Notes: generated from the letters alone by a model not told the origin. Shown: positions 8,026-18,282, counted from the first letter of the stretch. The stretch: DNA of 64,000 nucleotides from Leptospira abararensis (GCF_016918735.1 NZ_JAFFPR010000006.1:35199-99198); one strand, 5' to 3'. Numbers and translations: made by a program.

Positions 8026-9113
8026 AGTTATCGGAACGTGAAATTGTCGGAGTTGGTTTTCGTTACCCGATCGAATTACATGAAGACTTCCTGGGTTTAG
8101 CTGAGAAACTAAATTCTCTTCCCAAAGTTTCGAAAGTTTATGTCCTGACGAGTCGCGAAATTGCAGGTATATACGAAAAATACATTACAAAAGAACTAAG
8201 ATCGCTGAACGTTCCTTTTTCTTTTATTTACCTAAAACCTGGTGAAAAGAACAAACATATCGATCGGGTAAAGAAAGTTTATAACCAACTCATTGAAACC
8301 GATGCAGACCGAAGGGCTGTGGTCATTGCTTTTGGTGGGGGAGTTGTTGGCGACTTCGCTGGATTCATTGCTGCCACTTACCAAAGGGGGGTGCGGTTTG
8401 TCCAGGTTCCTACAACACTTCTTGCTTGTGTGGATTCTTCTGTGGGAGGAAAGGTCGCAGTCAATGTAGATTCGGGAAAAAACATGGTAGGTGCTTTTTA
8501 CCAACCAGAGTTTGTATTTGCACCTCTGTTTACCCTTTCCACTTTACCAGAAAAAGAATGGAGTTGTGGTCTTGCTGAAATTGCAAAACATGCATTTCTT
8601 GATGGTGGAGATTTTTTAGATAAAATATCCAAATCAAAACGTTCCGATTATTCCGCAAATTCACCAACTCTTCGTTATGCGATCGAGGAATCTGTCCGAG
8701 TTAAATCAGGGATTGTTTCACAAGATGAAAAAGAATCTGGTCTTCGAGCAGTTTTGAATTTAGGGCATACTACGGGACATGCAATCGAATCTTTAACCCA
8801 ATATAAAAAATACTCTCATGGAGAAGCAGTTGCCGTTGGTCTTGTGACTGCCTTACTTTTGTCTCGTGAACTTGTCGGTTTTTCAGAATCAAATTTTCAA
8901 AAAGCAATTTCACTTATGAAACAACTAGACTTACCAACACGATTAGAGGAAAAACCAGAAGAGATTCTAAAACATATGGAACATGATAAAAAAAAGGAAG
9001 GGACTTCCTTAAAATTTGTTCTGTTAGAAGATTTTGGAAAACCAAAATTTGGTGTTTCTGTCGAACGAAAGAACATCCTTGAAATTTTAAAACGCCAGAA
9101 AGGAAAGTTATAA
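8022..9113 (+). CDS. aroB: 3-dehydroquinate synthase
   Basis: Second enzyme of the shikimate pathway, converting DAHP to 3-dehydroquinate with NAD and a divalent metal. The 363-residue length is usual. Family motifs are GEKNKHIDRVKKVY, the NAD-binding GGGVVGDFAGFIAATY, the VPTTLLACVDSSVGGKVAVN block, the metal ligands in EIAKHAFLDG, and NLGHTTGHAIE followed by HGEAVAVG, which supply the metal-binding His residues. It starts in a four-base overlap with the NUDIX gene and is followed after 1 bp by the MscS-type channel. No anomalies seen. Confidence 0.96.
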   Translation: MKLSEREIVGVGFRYPIELHEDFLGLAEKLNSLPKVSKVYVLTSREIAGIYEKYITKELRSLNVPFSFIYLKPGEKNKHIDRVKKVYNQLIETDADRRAVVIAFGGGVVGDFAGFIAATYQRGVRFVQVPTTLLACVDSSVGGKVAVNVDSGKNMVGAFYQPEFVFAPLFTLSTLPEKEWSCGLAEIAKHAFLDGGDFLDKISKSKRSDYSANSPTLRYAIEESVRVKSGIVSQDEKESGLRAVLNLGHTTGHAIESLTQYKKYSHGEAVAVGLVTALLLSRELVGFSESNFQKAISLMKQLDLPTRLEEKPEEILKHMEHDKKKEGTSLKFVLLEDFGKPKFGVSVERKNILEILKRQKGKL

Positions 9114-9114
9114 A

Positions 9115-10011
9115 ATGGGCGGAGGAAGCCTTAAAGAATTCTATTTGGATTTGAATCCATTAACTTTGTTACGAACCCCGGGACGTGACTTTGCAGAAAC
9201 TATGATTCTATTTGGATATATGGTGGTTTTTGCCGTTTTTTCTTATAAAATCACCATGATTCTTGTGGAAAGAATCAAACCCGCTCCCGATGCCACCCAT
9301 GAATATAACCGCCGCAAGGTGGCTCGTATGGGATTTCTTTTGGTATTTGGAATTGCCTACCTTCCTGTAATTTTTTCTAGTTTGTCACTCCTACCTACTG
9401 TCCTTGGTCTCGCCGGTGCGGGGATTGTCATTTCACTCAAAGAAGTGTGGCTGAATATGGTGGGATGGTTTATGATCATGGGTGGGAATGGATTTAAGGT
9501 CGGAGACCGCATTGAGATCGACAATGTCAAAGGGGATGTTGTCAATATTGGTTTTTTTAAATTCACTCTATTGGAAATTGCAGCCGATCCAAGATTTGAA
9601 CAATCCACAAACAGACTCATTCATTTTCCTAATTATAACGTTGTATTACATCGATTTTTTATCGTTTCTGAAACTATGGATTTTGTTTGGGATGAGTTTC
9701 GTGTGTATTTGGAGTTGAATTCCAATTGGGAAAAAGCAGAAAAAATTTGTGCACAAATTCTCCAGGAAGAATTGGTCTTAGCACCCGAATTAGTAGAATC
9801 CAAGATTAGAGAGATGTCAAAAAACTATTTAGTAAGGCTTGGCAAAACTACGCCAATTGTATATACTTCTTTAGAACCAGAAGGAACTGTTTTAATGTGT
9901 TTGCGTTATTTAACTCCCATCAGGTCAAAACGTCTCAATCGAATCCTAATCTCGAAAGAAATTCTTACAAAGTTCAAAAATGAAAATGACATCCACATCC
10001 ACACCCATTAA
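9115..10011 (+). CDS. MscS-family mechanosensitive ion channel
   Basis: 298-residue inner-membrane channel protein. Hydrophobic segments lie at about residues 25-45 and 65-90, then a pore-type glycine/alanine-rich helix LPTVLGLAGAGIVISLKEVWLNMVGW, then the MscS beta-domain signature GNGFKVGDRIEIDNVKGDVVNIGFF. Such channels release osmolytes on hypo-osmotic shock. The C-terminal 130 residues form the cytosolic vestibule portion and end in a His-rich tail (DIHIHTH). A start at 9115 follows the aroB stop directly; its ribosome site lies within the aroB end (GGAAAG). The gene overlaps the next one by 32 bp. Confidence 0.88.
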   Translation: MGGGSLKEFYLDLNPLTLLRTPGRDFAETMILFGYMVVFAVFSYKITMILVERIKPAPDATHEYNRRKVARMGFLLVFGIAYLPVIFSSLSLLPTVLGLAGAGIVISLKEVWLNMVGWFMIMGGNGFKVGDRIEIDNVKGDVVNIGFFKFTLLEIAADPRFEQSTNRLIHFPNYNVVLHRFFIVSETMDFVWDEFRVYLELNSNWEKAEKICAQILQEELVLAPELVESKIREMSKNYLVRLGKTTPIVYTSLEPEGTVLMCLRYLTPIRSKRLNRILISKEILTKFKNENDIHIHTH

Positions 10012-10726
10012 AGACAATTCGATTTGGATATTTTTATCCTTAATACTATTTATCGTTGTTTCTGGTTTTTTGTTTGGGCCTTGTAAAGGAACTGACACAC
10101 GACCAGGCTCTGTTCCTAAAGAAGCAAACTTTGACAAAAAAACAAACAATTACCTATGGATTGGCGATGGTTTCTATCGGGAATGGTATGATAACGGAAA
10201 CTTGATCGCAGAGATTCCTGTGAATGTTGTGGGTCAACCTAACGGGTATGGAAGAAAATTAAATTACCTAACAGGAATTACGATCATGGAAGGGAGCATG
10301 GTCAATGGGGAACGGGATGGACTTTGGAAGTTCTACTTCTCTGATGGAAAACTTTATATCGAGCAGAATTATAAAGCTGGGAATCGGAAAAAACAGTTAT
10401 GGATTCAAACAGCAGAAATGGGAAATGAAACCGGCTACTATCATAGGTACTTTCGTAGCGGTCGATTGAATGAAAAGGGTTTCTTTGACGGTGGGCTTCG
10501 TACAGGAGATTGGGTTCGTTACTACCCGGATACAAAAGTAGAAGAAAAGGGAAGTTATGAAAATGATAAGAAGGTGGGTGAGTGGTTCTATTACTATCCA
10601 ACGGGAACCAAAGAAGCTTCAGAACTTTATTCCAACGACGGCGAGATGATTGCCAGGTCTACTTACTATCCCAATGGAAACCTATGGTGTTTGGTGCGTA
10701 AAGGAAAGGAACCGGAGTGTCATTAG
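9980..10726 (+). CDS. MORN-repeat protein with N-terminal membrane anchor
   Basis: 248-residue protein with a hydrophobic segment at about residues 17-35 ending in FGPC, so it is exported and either anchored or possibly lipidated. The remainder is made of MORN-like repeats: DGFYREWYDNGNL, NGERDGLWKFYFSDGKL, GNETGYYHRYFRSGRL, GLRTGDWVRYYPDTKV, KKVGEWFYYYPTGTK and a final half repeat. MORN repeats are found in bacterial envelope proteins and in YwqK-type proteins; no enzymatic function can be assigned. The start lies inside the 3' end of the mscS-type gene in another frame; a later Met is not available before the hydrophobic segment. It ends the acpP operon at a terminator. Confidence 0.75.
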   Translation: MKMTSTSTPIKDNSIWIFLSLILFIVVSGFLFGPCKGTDTRPGSVPKEANFDKKTNNYLWIGDGFYREWYDNGNLIAEIPVNVVGQPNGYGRKLNYLTGITIMEGSMVNGERDGLWKFYFSDGKLYIEQNYKAGNRKKQLWIQTAEMGNETGYYHRYFRSGRLNEKGFFDGGLRTGDWVRYYPDTKVEEKGSYENDKKVGEWFYYYPTGTKEASELYSNDGEMIARSTYYPNGNLWCLVRKGKEPECH

Positions 10727-10739
10727 GCACTCCTTTTTT
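10714..10739 (+). terminator. Terminator of the acpP-MORN operon
   Basis: GGAGTG (10714-10719) pairs with CACTCC (10728-10733), extended by a G-T pair, followed by TTTTTTA. The stem overlaps the stop codon of the MORN gene (10724-10726) and lies just before the convergent gene end at 10750. Confidence 0.8.
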
Positions 10740-10749
10740 AATCTAGGGT

Positions 10750-11769
10750 TTAGAATTCAGTCGCTTTACCAAAAAGGCCCAGGTGGTTTTGGATTAAATC
10801 AATATTAAAGAGTAAAAGGCTAAACAGAAACGTTACAAACAAAACAATCAAAATGGTGCTAAACACCGCAAAGAAACCATTTCTTAAAAATCGGAATTGT
10901 AAATAAGCAAAACTAACGGCTAAATTCTTCCAATTACTATTGTTCTCTTCTCCACCTACTTTTTTGTAATTGAATATATAAAATAGAGATAAGAGTCCTA
11001 GTAAAAAGAATATAAAGTAACTAAATTCAGTTACATAGTGTTTTTGTAAGAGAAAAAGCGGAATGTATATAAAGTTCCCGATTAAAATTCCAATGAGAAT
11101 AATAAATACTACATGGAATACCGGACCTAGGATAGATCCAGTTTTTGTATTACTGGGAGATCTGCCTTCTTCTTCAAGAGAAGAAGAAAACTGTAGAGAC
11201 TGAAATCCTTCCGCTAATTCTTTGTTTTTTAAAATCAAACGATAAGCAATCACGCTCATTCCATAAGTGATCACCAAAAAAACAAAATAGAAGTAAGCTG
11301 AAATTTCTTTTTGCGAGATTAGATTGAGTTGGTAAAAAACTTTGGGTGCTAAAACGACAAAAGATACAGGGTAAAAAACATTCGCTAAAGACTTATGAAA
11401 CCAGGCTCTAAAAGCATAAGAAACAGCAGTAGAAAAGGCTAAAAGTAAATAAAATAAGGAAAGGCCCAGAAGTAACTTTTGGCCTACTAATACTCGTTTG
11501 ATATTGTCTTTTGTTTCTTCCTGCTCTGTATCAACGGGGAGTTCTCTTGATTCTAACTGTACCAAAAAAGATTCCAAATAGGAGATTCGGTTCAAAACCC
11601 CATTTTCTAAGATTATCTTTGGTTTCATGGATTCCGCTGTCTGTTCTGAAGATTCTGCGGTTATATAATCTGGGAACTGGACTGTGTAATCAACGAAGAG
11701 CGAGTGGAGGATTACAAAAGCAATGAATAGGGAAGCAATGATAGGGAGTTGTTTTTTCAATTTATACAT
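10750..11769 (-). CDS. Polytopic membrane protein of unknown function
   Basis: 339 residues from ATG 11769. The open frame extends further upstream but those residues overlap the preceding gene and lack a signal; ATG 11769 lies 3 bp after the upstream stop. It begins MYKLKKQLPIIASLF, a signal-anchor, then has a soluble segment of about 70 residues (rich in Glu/Ser) and at least six further hydrophobic helices, the last ending near the C-terminus (FLFSLLLFNIDL). No family motif was recognised. It is probably co-transcribed with the tail-anchored protein upstream. Confidence 0.75.
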   Translation of the reverse strand: MYKLKKQLPIIASLFIAFVILHSLFVDYTVQFPDYITAESSEQTAESMKPKIILENGVLNRISYLESFLVQLESRELPVDTEQEETKDNIKRVLVGQKLLLGLSLFYLLLAFSTAVSYAFRAWFHKSLANVFYPVSFVVLAPKVFYQLNLISQKEISAYFYFVFLVITYGMSVIAYRLILKNKELAEGFQSLQFSSSLEEEGRSPSNTKTGSILGPVFHVVFIILIGILIGNFIYIPLFLLQKHYVTEFSYFIFFLLGLLSLFYIFNYKKVGGEENNSNWKNLAVSFAYLQFRFLRNGFFAVFSTILIVLFVTFLFSLLLFNIDLIQNHLGLFGKATEF

Positions 11770-11774
11770 AAAGA

Positions 11775-12761
11775 TTATAAGATCACAAAAATAGTCATCA
11801 TTCCAATGGCGAGAACAACTAACATAATAATGTAGGGCCATAAATGGAAACTTTCATCTGCAGATAGTGTCGGTTTTTGTTTGGCTTTTGAGACCGCAAC
11901 AGTCGGTGAGGCAACTGAATTCATGATGTTGGCAGCACCTTGTTGGCTGTCGGTTGTTTTGATTTTTACAGAGTTTTCTTCTTCAATGATTTTGCCGTAT
12001 ACTTGTTCATTGATTTTGATGACAACTTCCGAAAAATTCTTGTTATTCGAGATGTTTACAATTTTAGCCGGGATTTGTTTGATTGCACCAGATTCTTCTT
12101 TCAACTCTAAGGTATTGATGATGGAATCTGTCACTCCATCTCCTGGAACCAAGCGGATGTACACATTGTCACCTGCTTTGAGTTCTACGAGAGGAACTCC
12201 ATTCACAGGAGAGAGTTGGAATTTGAATTGAACAATTTGTTTGTCTGCTGGAATTAAAAATCCAGAGGCTTGGGGAACCGGAGTTACTGGAGGAGCTTCT
12301 TTTTTTGCAATTTCCTCCTCATCCACGGTGGTTTTGGAAATTTCATTTGGATCGATCAGTTCAAAATGGATTTCTACCTTAGGTTCGGAGTTTCCAGAGG
12401 TTCTTTTGTGAATTTCGCTAAAAACAAAATCCAAACGGTCCGTTAGGTTGTGGTCCATATAATGGAGGATTTCTTCTAAAAAACTTTCCGAACCAAATTT
12501 AGTTTTGATAAGCTCCTGGAGAGACTTGGTAATGTTTTTTTGTTGTTCCCCTTTGTAGATGACCCTTTGCATCCGGTTGTAAAAGTCCTGAAATGTGGAC
12601 CGAACGGGCAAAAGGGAAAGTGGGCTTGTACACGAAACTCCCTCAAACTTCACCGATTTGGTTTCAACCGGGTCTATGACGGCGGCAATCATGGTATAGA
12701 CCATGTTGGCTTCGTCTCGAAGGTTTACTTTGACAGAATAATAGTTTGGTGTCTCAGGCAT
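11775..12761 (-). CDS. Tail-anchored cytosolic protein of unknown function
   Basis: 328 residues, no signal peptide. The N-terminal 130 residues are a helical-looking module (RMQRVIYKGEQQKNITKSLQ), then a Pro/Glu-rich linker (EEEIAKKEAPPVTPVPQ, about 148-165), a beta-rich module with VYIRLVPGDGVTDSIIN and VYGKIIEEENSVKIK (about 170-265), a Ser/Ala linker, and a single C-terminal hydrophobic helix LWPYIIMLVVLAIGMMTIFVIL that ends the protein. This layout suggests a tail-anchored inner-membrane protein facing the cytosol; it is the first gene of a two-gene unit with the membrane protein downstream. I do not recognise the family. Confidence 0.75.
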   Translation of the reverse strand: MPETPNYYSVKVNLRDEANMVYTMIAAVIDPVETKSVKFEGVSCTSPLSLLPVRSTFQDFYNRMQRVIYKGEQQKNITKSLQELIKTKFGSESFLEEILHYMDHNLTDRLDFVFSEIHKRTSGNSEPKVEIHFELIDPNEISKTTVDEEEIAKKEAPPVTPVPQASGFLIPADKQIVQFKFQLSPVNGVPLVELKAGDNVYIRLVPGDGVTDSIINTLELKEESGAIKQIPAKIVNISNNKNFSEVVIKINEQVYGKIIEEENSVKIKTTDSQQGAANIMNSVASPTVAVSKAKQKPTLSADESFHLWPYIIMLVVLAIGMMTIFVIL

Positions 12762-12769
12762 AAGGTTCT

Positions 12770-12809
12770 TTTTTGACAGTATCCATCTTTAGAAGAAAGC
12801 TGTCAAAAA
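12770..12809. promoter_or_regulatory. Divergent promoter region with 10-bp inverted repeat
   Basis: TTTTTGACAG (12770-12779) and CTGTCAAAAA (12800-12809) form a perfect 10-bp inverted repeat with a 20-nt centre between divergent genes. On the minus strand TTGACA (12806-12801) is followed after 17 nt by GATACT (12783-12778), a good sigma-70-type promoter for the 11775-12761 gene. The plus-strand TTGACA has no obvious -10 partner. Confidence 0.5.
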
Positions 12810-12821
12810 GATTAGGTCATC

Positions 12822-14174
12822 ATGGGAATCGTCTCTTTAATCACAATCCGTTACATCCGAGGGTCCAGAGTACTGGGATTCCTCTCTATCAAATCCAGGC
12901 TGTCGTTCATTGTTATGGCGGTCGGAGTCGGACTCCTAGTAGTAGTCCTCTCCATTTTCAACGGATTCCAAAAACAAGTAAAAGAATCACTTTGGCAAGG
13001 GGGGCCTCATATCACGATAGAGAACTCCTATGGCTCTGGTGCCATATATGAATACGAAAAGGTCATTGAATACCTCAAGTCTGACCCGAAGTTAGCAGAG
13101 TCCTTTGTTTCCGTGGAAGGAAACATCACAAGCCACGGTCTCATCCAAAGCAATAATAACTTTAACCCGATAATGATACGCGCAGTCCCCGTTGACTCCG
13201 TAGAAAAATTGGTGGAAAATGGTCTACCCAACTTCCCTCGGATCTTACAATATGATCGAAATGAAATCCAAGCCATCAATACGAAGAAACTCGTAGTCGT
13301 GGGAAAAGAGATGAGTGCCATTTATGGATACGGTCTCGGCCGAGAAATTACCATGGCAGTTCCTGGAGGAAGGTTTACTGTCGAACGAGGGGTGCAGGTG
13401 AATGTACAAACCTTTCGTCTGACAGGACTTTTCAAAACGGGATATTATAACTATGATTCCAAGTTTGTGTTTTTGTCTCTCCCACAAGCCCAAGAGTTTT
13501 TTAAAATGAAAGGTGCTGTAAACCAAGTAGCAATTAAGGTTCGTTCCCTAGATGATTTAAAACTCACTAAACATAGAATCTTATCTCGGTTAAACGAAGA
13601 CAATTGGAATCCAAAAATCCAAGAGGAAACTTCCTTTTCAGTGCGAACCATCGCGGAAGAACAAGAAAACTTTTTGGCCGCTCTTAGGCTTGAAAAAACA
13701 ATCATCTCCATTATTGTTTTTCTTTTCATCGTTCTTGCTGCCCTCGGGATGGTGGCTACTGTCCACTCTCTCATCCGTGCAAAACGTCGCTCAATTGGAA
13801 CTTTGAAAGCACTGGGTCTTGCTTCAAACGATATTCTACTCATCTTTACATTGAATGCAATGATTGTGGGAATTTTATCATCTCTCGTTGGTGGGATGAC
13901 GGGAATCTTCATTGCGACAAAATTAGAAGTCATCATCAATGTAATCTCCGAGATTATTAATGGTGTTGGTGGTTTACTCAATCCTGGGGATTGGGATCCA
14001 GTAGAACTTGTTCCAAAAGATATTTATTATTTTGATCATATCCCTGTGGATATTGATATATCCTTTATCTTTATGGTGACAACAGCAGCAACCATTCTCT
14101 CTGGCCTTGCTGGATATTTCCCGGCACGTATGGCCGCTAATCTAAACCCTGTGGATACAATAAGAAATGACTGA
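12822..14174 (+). CDS. Lipoprotein-releasing ABC transporter permease (LolC/LolE type)
   Basis: 450-residue inner-membrane permease with one N-terminal membrane helix ([21 protein letters not shown]), a large periplasmic MacB/LolE-type domain (about 50-290) and three C-terminal helices containing the FtsX-like cytosolic loop [19 protein letters not shown]. It ends [17 protein letters not shown], the LolC/E C-terminal signature. Lol permeases release lipoproteins from the inner membrane to the periplasmic chaperone. The next gene, overlapping by 8 bp, is its ATPase, so the pair is an operon. A single permease gene suggests a homodimer (LolF-like) or a partner elsewhere. A general MacB-type function is the alternative. 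Confidence 0.85.
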   Translation: MGIVSLITIRYIRGSRVLGFLSIKSRLSFIVMAVGVGLLVVVLSIFNGFQKQVKESLWQGGPHITIENSYGSGAIYEYEKVIEYLKSDPKLAESFVSVEGNITSHGLIQSNNNFNPIMIRAVPVDSVEKLVENGLPNFPRILQYDRNEIQAINTKKLVVVGKEMSAIYGYGLGREITMAVPGGRFTVERGVQVNVQTFRLTGLFKTGYYNYDSKFVFLSLPQAQEFFKMKGAVNQVAIKVRSLDDLKLTKHRILSRLNEDNWNPKIQEETSFSVRTIAEEQENFLAALRLEKTIISIIVFLFIVLAALGMVATVHSLIRAKRRSIGTLKALGLASNDILLIFTLNAMIVGILSSLVGGMTGIFIATKLEVIINVISEIINGVGGLLNPGDWDPVELVPKDIYYFDHIPVDIDISFIFMVTTAATILSGLAGYFPARMAANLNPVDTIRND

Positions 14175-14862
14175 TATCAATGTAAAACCAACTGTCTCTG
14201 TTCGCAAATTAGAAAAATATTACCAGGTTGTAGACAAAAAGTATCATATCATTTCTGGTCTTGATTTTGAAGTGATGCCTGGAGAGATTGTTTCTGTGGA
14301 AGGGGCATCGGGAGTGGGAAAATCCACACTTCTCAATATCCTTGGTGCCATGGATTCGTTTGACGACGGTGAGGTGGAAGTTTGCGGAGTGAGTCTTAAA
14401 AACCTAAATGAAAAACAAAGAGAAAGTTTTCGTGCAGAAAAAATTTCTTTTATTTTCCAACAACATCTTTTGTTGCCAGACTTTACTGCTTTGGAAAATG
14501 TGATGATGCCACTTCTTATTGCTAGGATGAATCCTTCCTTAGCGAAACAGCAAGCCACAGAGATTTTAAAAAAAGTAGGACTTGGGGAAAGAACAGAAAG
14601 TTTTCCTTCCCAACTTTCGGGAGGAGAGAGTGCTCGCGTTGGAGTAGCGCGTGCCCTTGTGGGTAGACGGCAACTCATATTGGCAGATGAGCCGACTGGA
14701 AACTTGGACAGAGACAACTCAAGGCATTTGATGGATCTCATCAAGGAACTCCAAAACGAATTTAAGTTTTCTTTGATTCTCGTGACTCATGACTTGGAAT
14801 TAGCTTCCATGGCTCATAAACGGAATCGAATTGTGTCAGGGCAACTAACTCCAGTTATCTGA
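14167..14862 (+). CDS. lolD: ABC transporter ATPase (LolD type)
   Basis: 231-residue ATPase with Walker [10 protein letters not shown] (near residue 46), Q-loop [20 protein letters not shown] signature [15 protein letters not shown], Walker [13 protein letters not shown] and the H-loop VTHD. The [16 protein letters not shown] block is characteristic of the LolD/MacB/FtsE class. It overlaps the LolC/E-type permease by 8 bp and powers lipoprotein release if the permease assignment holds. The zinc-finger kinase-like gene begins 1 bp after its stop, so translation is tightly coupled through to that gene. Confidence 0.88.
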   Translation: MTDINVKPTVSVRKLEKYYQVVDKKYHIISGLDFEVMPGEIVSVEGASGVGKSTLLNILGAMDSFDDGEVEVCGVSLKNLNEKQRESFRAEKISFIFQQHLLLPDFTALENVMMPLLIARMNPSLAKQQATEILKKVGLGERTESFPSQLSGGESARVGVARALVGRRQLILADEPTGNLDRDNSRHLMDLIKELQNEFKFSLILVTHDLELASMAHKRNRIVSGQLTPVI

Positions 14863-14863
14863 C

Positions 14864-15643
14864 ATGCTGTTTTGTCGTTTTTGCGGAACCAAAGAAATTC
14901 AGTTTCGTAAAAGCGGCAAGTTCGGTTGTGTCCATTGTGCTCAAATTTTTAACTACCCCAAGCCAAATCCCAAAACAAAAATCCCTGAAAGCCTGATCCA
15001 AACTTTAGAATCATTTGTAAAAATCAACGCAAAGTCTTTAAGGCTTTTGTCATTACGAACCCGGATCACAAGAAATCTAAGATCGAATTTGTTCCCTTTT
15101 TATGATCCACTCATTGAAAAATCCAAACAATTGTTAGTTGAAAATGGGCTCGGCTCCTTATTGTATGGGGAGGAGAATTTTCTTCCCGTTGATTCTACCG
15201 AAAACCACCAACGCCGGACAGGTTTTTATTTAGGTTCGGAAGACCATATCCGTTGGGAAACCTGCTCTCCCAAGTGGGAGCGAGACCATCGGAAAACGCT
15301 GGGAATTCCAAAGGAGAAAGTTTCCCTTTTTCGGTTTTTGTTCCAAAAGGATCACTGGGCCGTCCTACCTGAGCTTGGTTTCGTTTCCTCCTGTCCTACC
15401 AATTTGGTTCGGGGAAGGCGAGATTCGATCCTAGTCGGACTTGATCCCGAGCTCGTTTCTGAGTTTTTTTCAATTTTACAAACATTACCTGAATTTGGTA
15501 TAGAATTTGCTCCATCCACCGATCATAGAATGAGGAACTTCGGAAAAGACCGTGTTCTTGTCGTAAAAATCTCGTGGAAGAACGTTTTGGCAGTTCAAAA
15601 ACGTCAGTTTTACAAAATTCTTGGTTTACTCGGCTCCTATTAA
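14864..15643 (+). CDS. McsA/McsB-like hybrid: zinc finger plus reduced guanido-kinase-like domain
   Basis: 259 residues. The first 30 carry two CxxC pairs (Cys4, 7, 22, 25: CRFCG and CVHCA), like the zinc-binding McsA protein. The rest resembles the McsB protein-arginine kinase: LRTRITRNLRSNLFPF matches the McsB substrate/nucleotide motif SSRIRLARN, GSEDHIRWE matches NEEDHIRIQ, and GFVSSCPTNLVRGRRDS matches GYLTSCPTNVGTGLRAS including the conserved Cys. The McsB RGIYGEG loop and the C-terminal third are not present (McsB is about 355 residues), so activity is uncertain. In Firmicutes mcsA-mcsB-clpC are adjacent and McsB marks proteins for ClpCP; here the gene directly precedes clpC, which supports the assignment. 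Confidence 0.75.
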   Translation: MLFCRFCGTKEIQFRKSGKFGCVHCAQIFNYPKPNPKTKIPESLIQTLESFVKINAKSLRLLSLRTRITRNLRSNLFPFYDPLIEKSKQLLVENGLGSLLYGEENFLPVDSTENHQRRTGFYLGSEDHIRWETCSPKWERDHRKTLGIPKEKVSLFRFLFQKDHWAVLPELGFVSSCPTNLVRGRRDSILVGLDPELVSEFFSILQTLPEFGIEFAPSTDHRMRNFGKDRVLVVKISWKNVLAVQKRQFYKILGLLGSY

Positions 15644-15703
15644 ACCGGTACGGTCATGATGGGAACAAGGACGTTCGTCTAATTAATAAAGGCAGGGTGC
15701 GGC

Positions 15704-18256
15704 ATGTTGGAATTCACAAAAAGAGCAAAAAGAGTCATCAACGAAATCGCCCAAGATGAGGCGAAACGTTTGGGTTCCGATTTTATCGGTCCTGAACACA
15801 TTCTACTTGGGCTTCTCCGGGAGGAGGACTCTGTCGCGATTAAGATTCTTACGAATCTAAACATCAATTTGAACGAACTCCGTAAAGAAGTCGAAAAGAG
15901 AACTCGTGAGGGTTCGGGTGCCTTGTTACTTGATGTAAGTCAAGGACAAGACAAATACCAAAAAATGATCGAAGTTTCTAAAGAGGAAGCAAAACGCCTC
16001 AAACATAACTATGTGGGAACCGAACACATTCTTTTGGCACTACTTCGCGATAATAATAATATCGCCGGTGGATCGTTATCCTCTTTCAGCGTAAATTATA
16101 ACGTCATTAAATCAGAGATTTTACGACTTTTAGGAGCACCACCATCAGGTGCAGTGGGTGGCGGAACTACGGGAACACAATCGGGTCCACAAGGCCAAAC
16201 GCAAACGGCAGCTCCAAGACAAGAAAAGAGTAAAACTCCTATTTTGGATGAGTTTGCAAGGGATTTAACGCAACTGGCTCGTGAGAAAAAATTGGATCCA
16301 GTGATTGGTCGTTCGAAAGAAATCGAAAGAGTGATTCAAATCCTTTCTCGTAAAACAAAAAATAACCCAGTGCTCGTGGGAGAATCAGGTGTGGGTAAAA
16401 CTGCCATTGTGGAAGGCCTTGCCCAAGCTGTGATTGAAAAGTTGGTTCCTGACCTTCTTTTCGATAAACGAGTGTTATCTCTTGATTTAGCAAGCCTAAT
16501 TGCTGGTACTAAATATCGTGGTGAGTTTGAAGAACGATTGAAAAAAATCATGAAAGAAATCGTCACCTCCCAAAACATCATCATCTTTATTGATGAGTTG
16601 CACACTCTCATTGGAGCGGGTGCGGCAGAGGGAGCGGTGGATGCAGCAAACATTCTCAAACCAGCTCTCGCACGAGGTGAGTTGCAATGTATTGGTGCGA
16701 CAACCAATAACGAATACCGCAAGTACATCGAAAAAGATTCTGCTTTGGAGAGAAGATTCCAAATGGTGAAGGTTCTTGAACCTTCTGTGGATGATGCAGT
16801 TCTGATCTTAGATGGTTTGAAAAAAGCGTATGAAGCTCACCATAAGGTGCGTTATACGGAAAAAGCGATCGAACAAGCGGTAAAATTATCTCACCGTTAT
16901 ATCAACGATCGTTTTTTACCGGACAAAGCCATTGATATCATTGATGAGGCCGGAGCGAAAGCACGTCTTGCCAATTGCCAACGTCCGAACGAAATCAAAG
17001 AGATCGAAGAAGAAATCAAAGGTCTTTCTGTTAAAAAAGAAGATTTGGTTCGTAGCCAAGAGTATGAAAAAGCGGCTGCCGTTCGTGATGAAGTGAATCG
17101 TAAAAAAGGCCTTTTGGATGAAAAAACCAAACAGTGGCAAGAACGAATGGAAGGGTATGCTGTTTCGATTGAAGAAGAAGACATCCTATCCGTTGTTAGC
17201 CTCTGGACTGGAATTCCTTTGAAAAAAATGGAAGAGTCCGAAAATACAAAACTTCTCAATTTGGAAGAAGACATCAAAACTCGCATTGTGGGTCAAACTG
17301 ACGCTATCGAAAAAGTGGCTCGTGCTGTTCGCCGTTCACGCACTGGACTTAAAAGTGAAAAACGACCTACGGGATCGTTTATTTTTCTTGGCCCAACAGG
17401 TGTCGGAAAAACGGAACTTGCAAAAGCACTCGCAGAACAACTCTTTGGTTCTGAAGACAATATGTTACGTATTGATATGTCAGAATACATGGAACCTCAT
17501 GCGGTTTCAAGGCTCATCGGAGCTCCTCCAGGTTACGTCGGATATGATGATGGTGGCCAACTCACAGAATTCGTAAGAAGAAAACCATACAGTTTGGTTC
17601 TTCTTGATGAAATCGAAAAGGCTCACCATGATCTTTTTAATATCCTACTCCAAATCATGGAAGAAGGGAATTTAACCGATACGAAAGGGCGTAAGGTAAA
17701 CTTTCGCGATACCATCATCATCATGACATCGAACATTGCTGCGAAAGAAATTTCGAAAGGTGGTCGATTGGGTTTTGAAGATTTTGCAGACGAAAGAGAA
17801 ACTTACAAAGCGGAACAGGCTAGGGAACAATTGAAAAAACATTTCAATCCTGAGTTCCTAAACCGTGTCGATGAAGTGGTTTACTTTGCTCCTCTCAAAA
17901 AAGAAGAGATCGTAAACATTGTGGATATTATGTTAAAAGACTTTAACAAACGCCTGACTGAAAAGAAAGTGCTTGTGGATCTTTCATTTGCCGCAAAGGA
18001 ACATTTCGCTACCATTGGATACGACCAAAACTATGGAGCTCGTCCACTGCGACGTGTGTTCCAAAGAGAATTGGAAGACTATATGGCTGTGCAGTCTTTG
18101 AAAGGTGTCTATGACAATCCAACTAAGATCCTTGTGGATTTAGTAGAAGGAAAACTTGTGTATTCAGAAACACCTTGGACTGAATATACAGAGCCTCCTA
18201 AAAAAGATGACGGCCCTTCCCCAAGTGCCGAGGAAAAAGATTTGGCTCTCGTTTAG
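15704..18256 (+). CDS. clpC: ATP-dependent Clp protease ATPase subunit ClpC
   Basis: 850-residue Hsp100 unfoldase that feeds substrates to ClpP. Order of domains: double Clp N-terminal repeat (1-145; [29 protein letters not shown]), a Gly/Gln linker, first AAA+ module with Walker [14 protein letters not shown] and Walker [16 protein letters not shown], a UVR-type M domain ([14 protein letters not shown]) that distinguishes ClpC from ClpA, second AAA+ with [14 protein letters not shown], and the C-terminal D2-small domain with [15 protein letters not shown]. It follows the McsA/B-like gene by 60 bp. I see no CIRCE element or CtsR-like direct heptamers upstream. Confidence 0.97.
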   Translation: MLEFTKRAKRVINEIAQDEAKRLGSDFIGPEHILLGLLREEDSVAIKILTNLNINLNELRKEVEKRTREGSGALLLDVSQGQDKYQKMIEVSKEEAKRLKHNYVGTEHILLALLRDNNNIAGGSLSSFSVNYNVIKSEILRLLGAPPSGAVGGGTTGTQSGPQGQTQTAAPRQEKSKTPILDEFARDLTQLAREKKLDPVIGRSKEIERVIQILSRKTKNNPVLVGESGVGKTAIVEGLAQAVIEKLVPDLLFDKRVLSLDLASLIAGTKYRGEFEERLKKIMKEIVTSQNIIIFIDELHTLIGAGAAEGAVDAANILKPALARGELQCIGATTNNEYRKYIEKDSALERRFQMVKVLEPSVDDAVLILDGLKKAYEAHHKVRYTEKAIEQAVKLSHRYINDRFLPDKAIDIIDEAGAKARLANCQRPNEIKEIEEEIKGLSVKKEDLVRSQEYEKAAAVRDEVNRKKGLLDEKTKQWQERMEGYAVSIEEEDILSVVSLWTGIPLKKMEESENTKLLNLEEDIKTRIVGQTDAIEKVARAVRRSRTGLKSEKRPTGSFIFLGPTGVGKTELAKALAEQLFGSEDNMLRIDMSEYMEPHAVSRLIGAPPGYVGYDDGGQLTEFVRRKPYSLVLLDEIEKAHHDLFNILLQIMEEGNLTDTKGRKVNFRDTIIIMTSNIAAKEISKGGRLGFEDFADERETYKAEQAREQLKKHFNPEFLNRVDEVVYFAPLKKEEIVNIVDIMLKDFNKRLTEKKVLVDLSFAAKEHFATIGYDQNYGARPLRRVFQRELEDYMAVQSLKGVYDNPTKILVDLVEGKLVYSETPWTEYTEPPKKDDGPSPSAEEKDLALV

Positions 18257-18265
18257 AGAGCCTTT
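18244..18265 (+). terminator. Hairpin overlapping the clpC stop codon
   Basis: GGCTCTC GTTTA GAGAGCC (18244-18262), a perfect 7-bp stem, includes the clpC stop TAG at 18254-18256 and is followed by only three T's. A weak terminator or mRNA-stabilising 3' hairpin; downstream genes are close and co-directional. Confidence 0.45.
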
Positions 18266-18282
18266 CGGAAAGGCGAACGGAA

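Noticed and set aside
15644..15703. CIRCE or CtsR operator upstream of clpC
   Set aside because: The 60-bp gap has no TTAGCACTC-N9-GAGTGCTAA and no heptad direct repeats.
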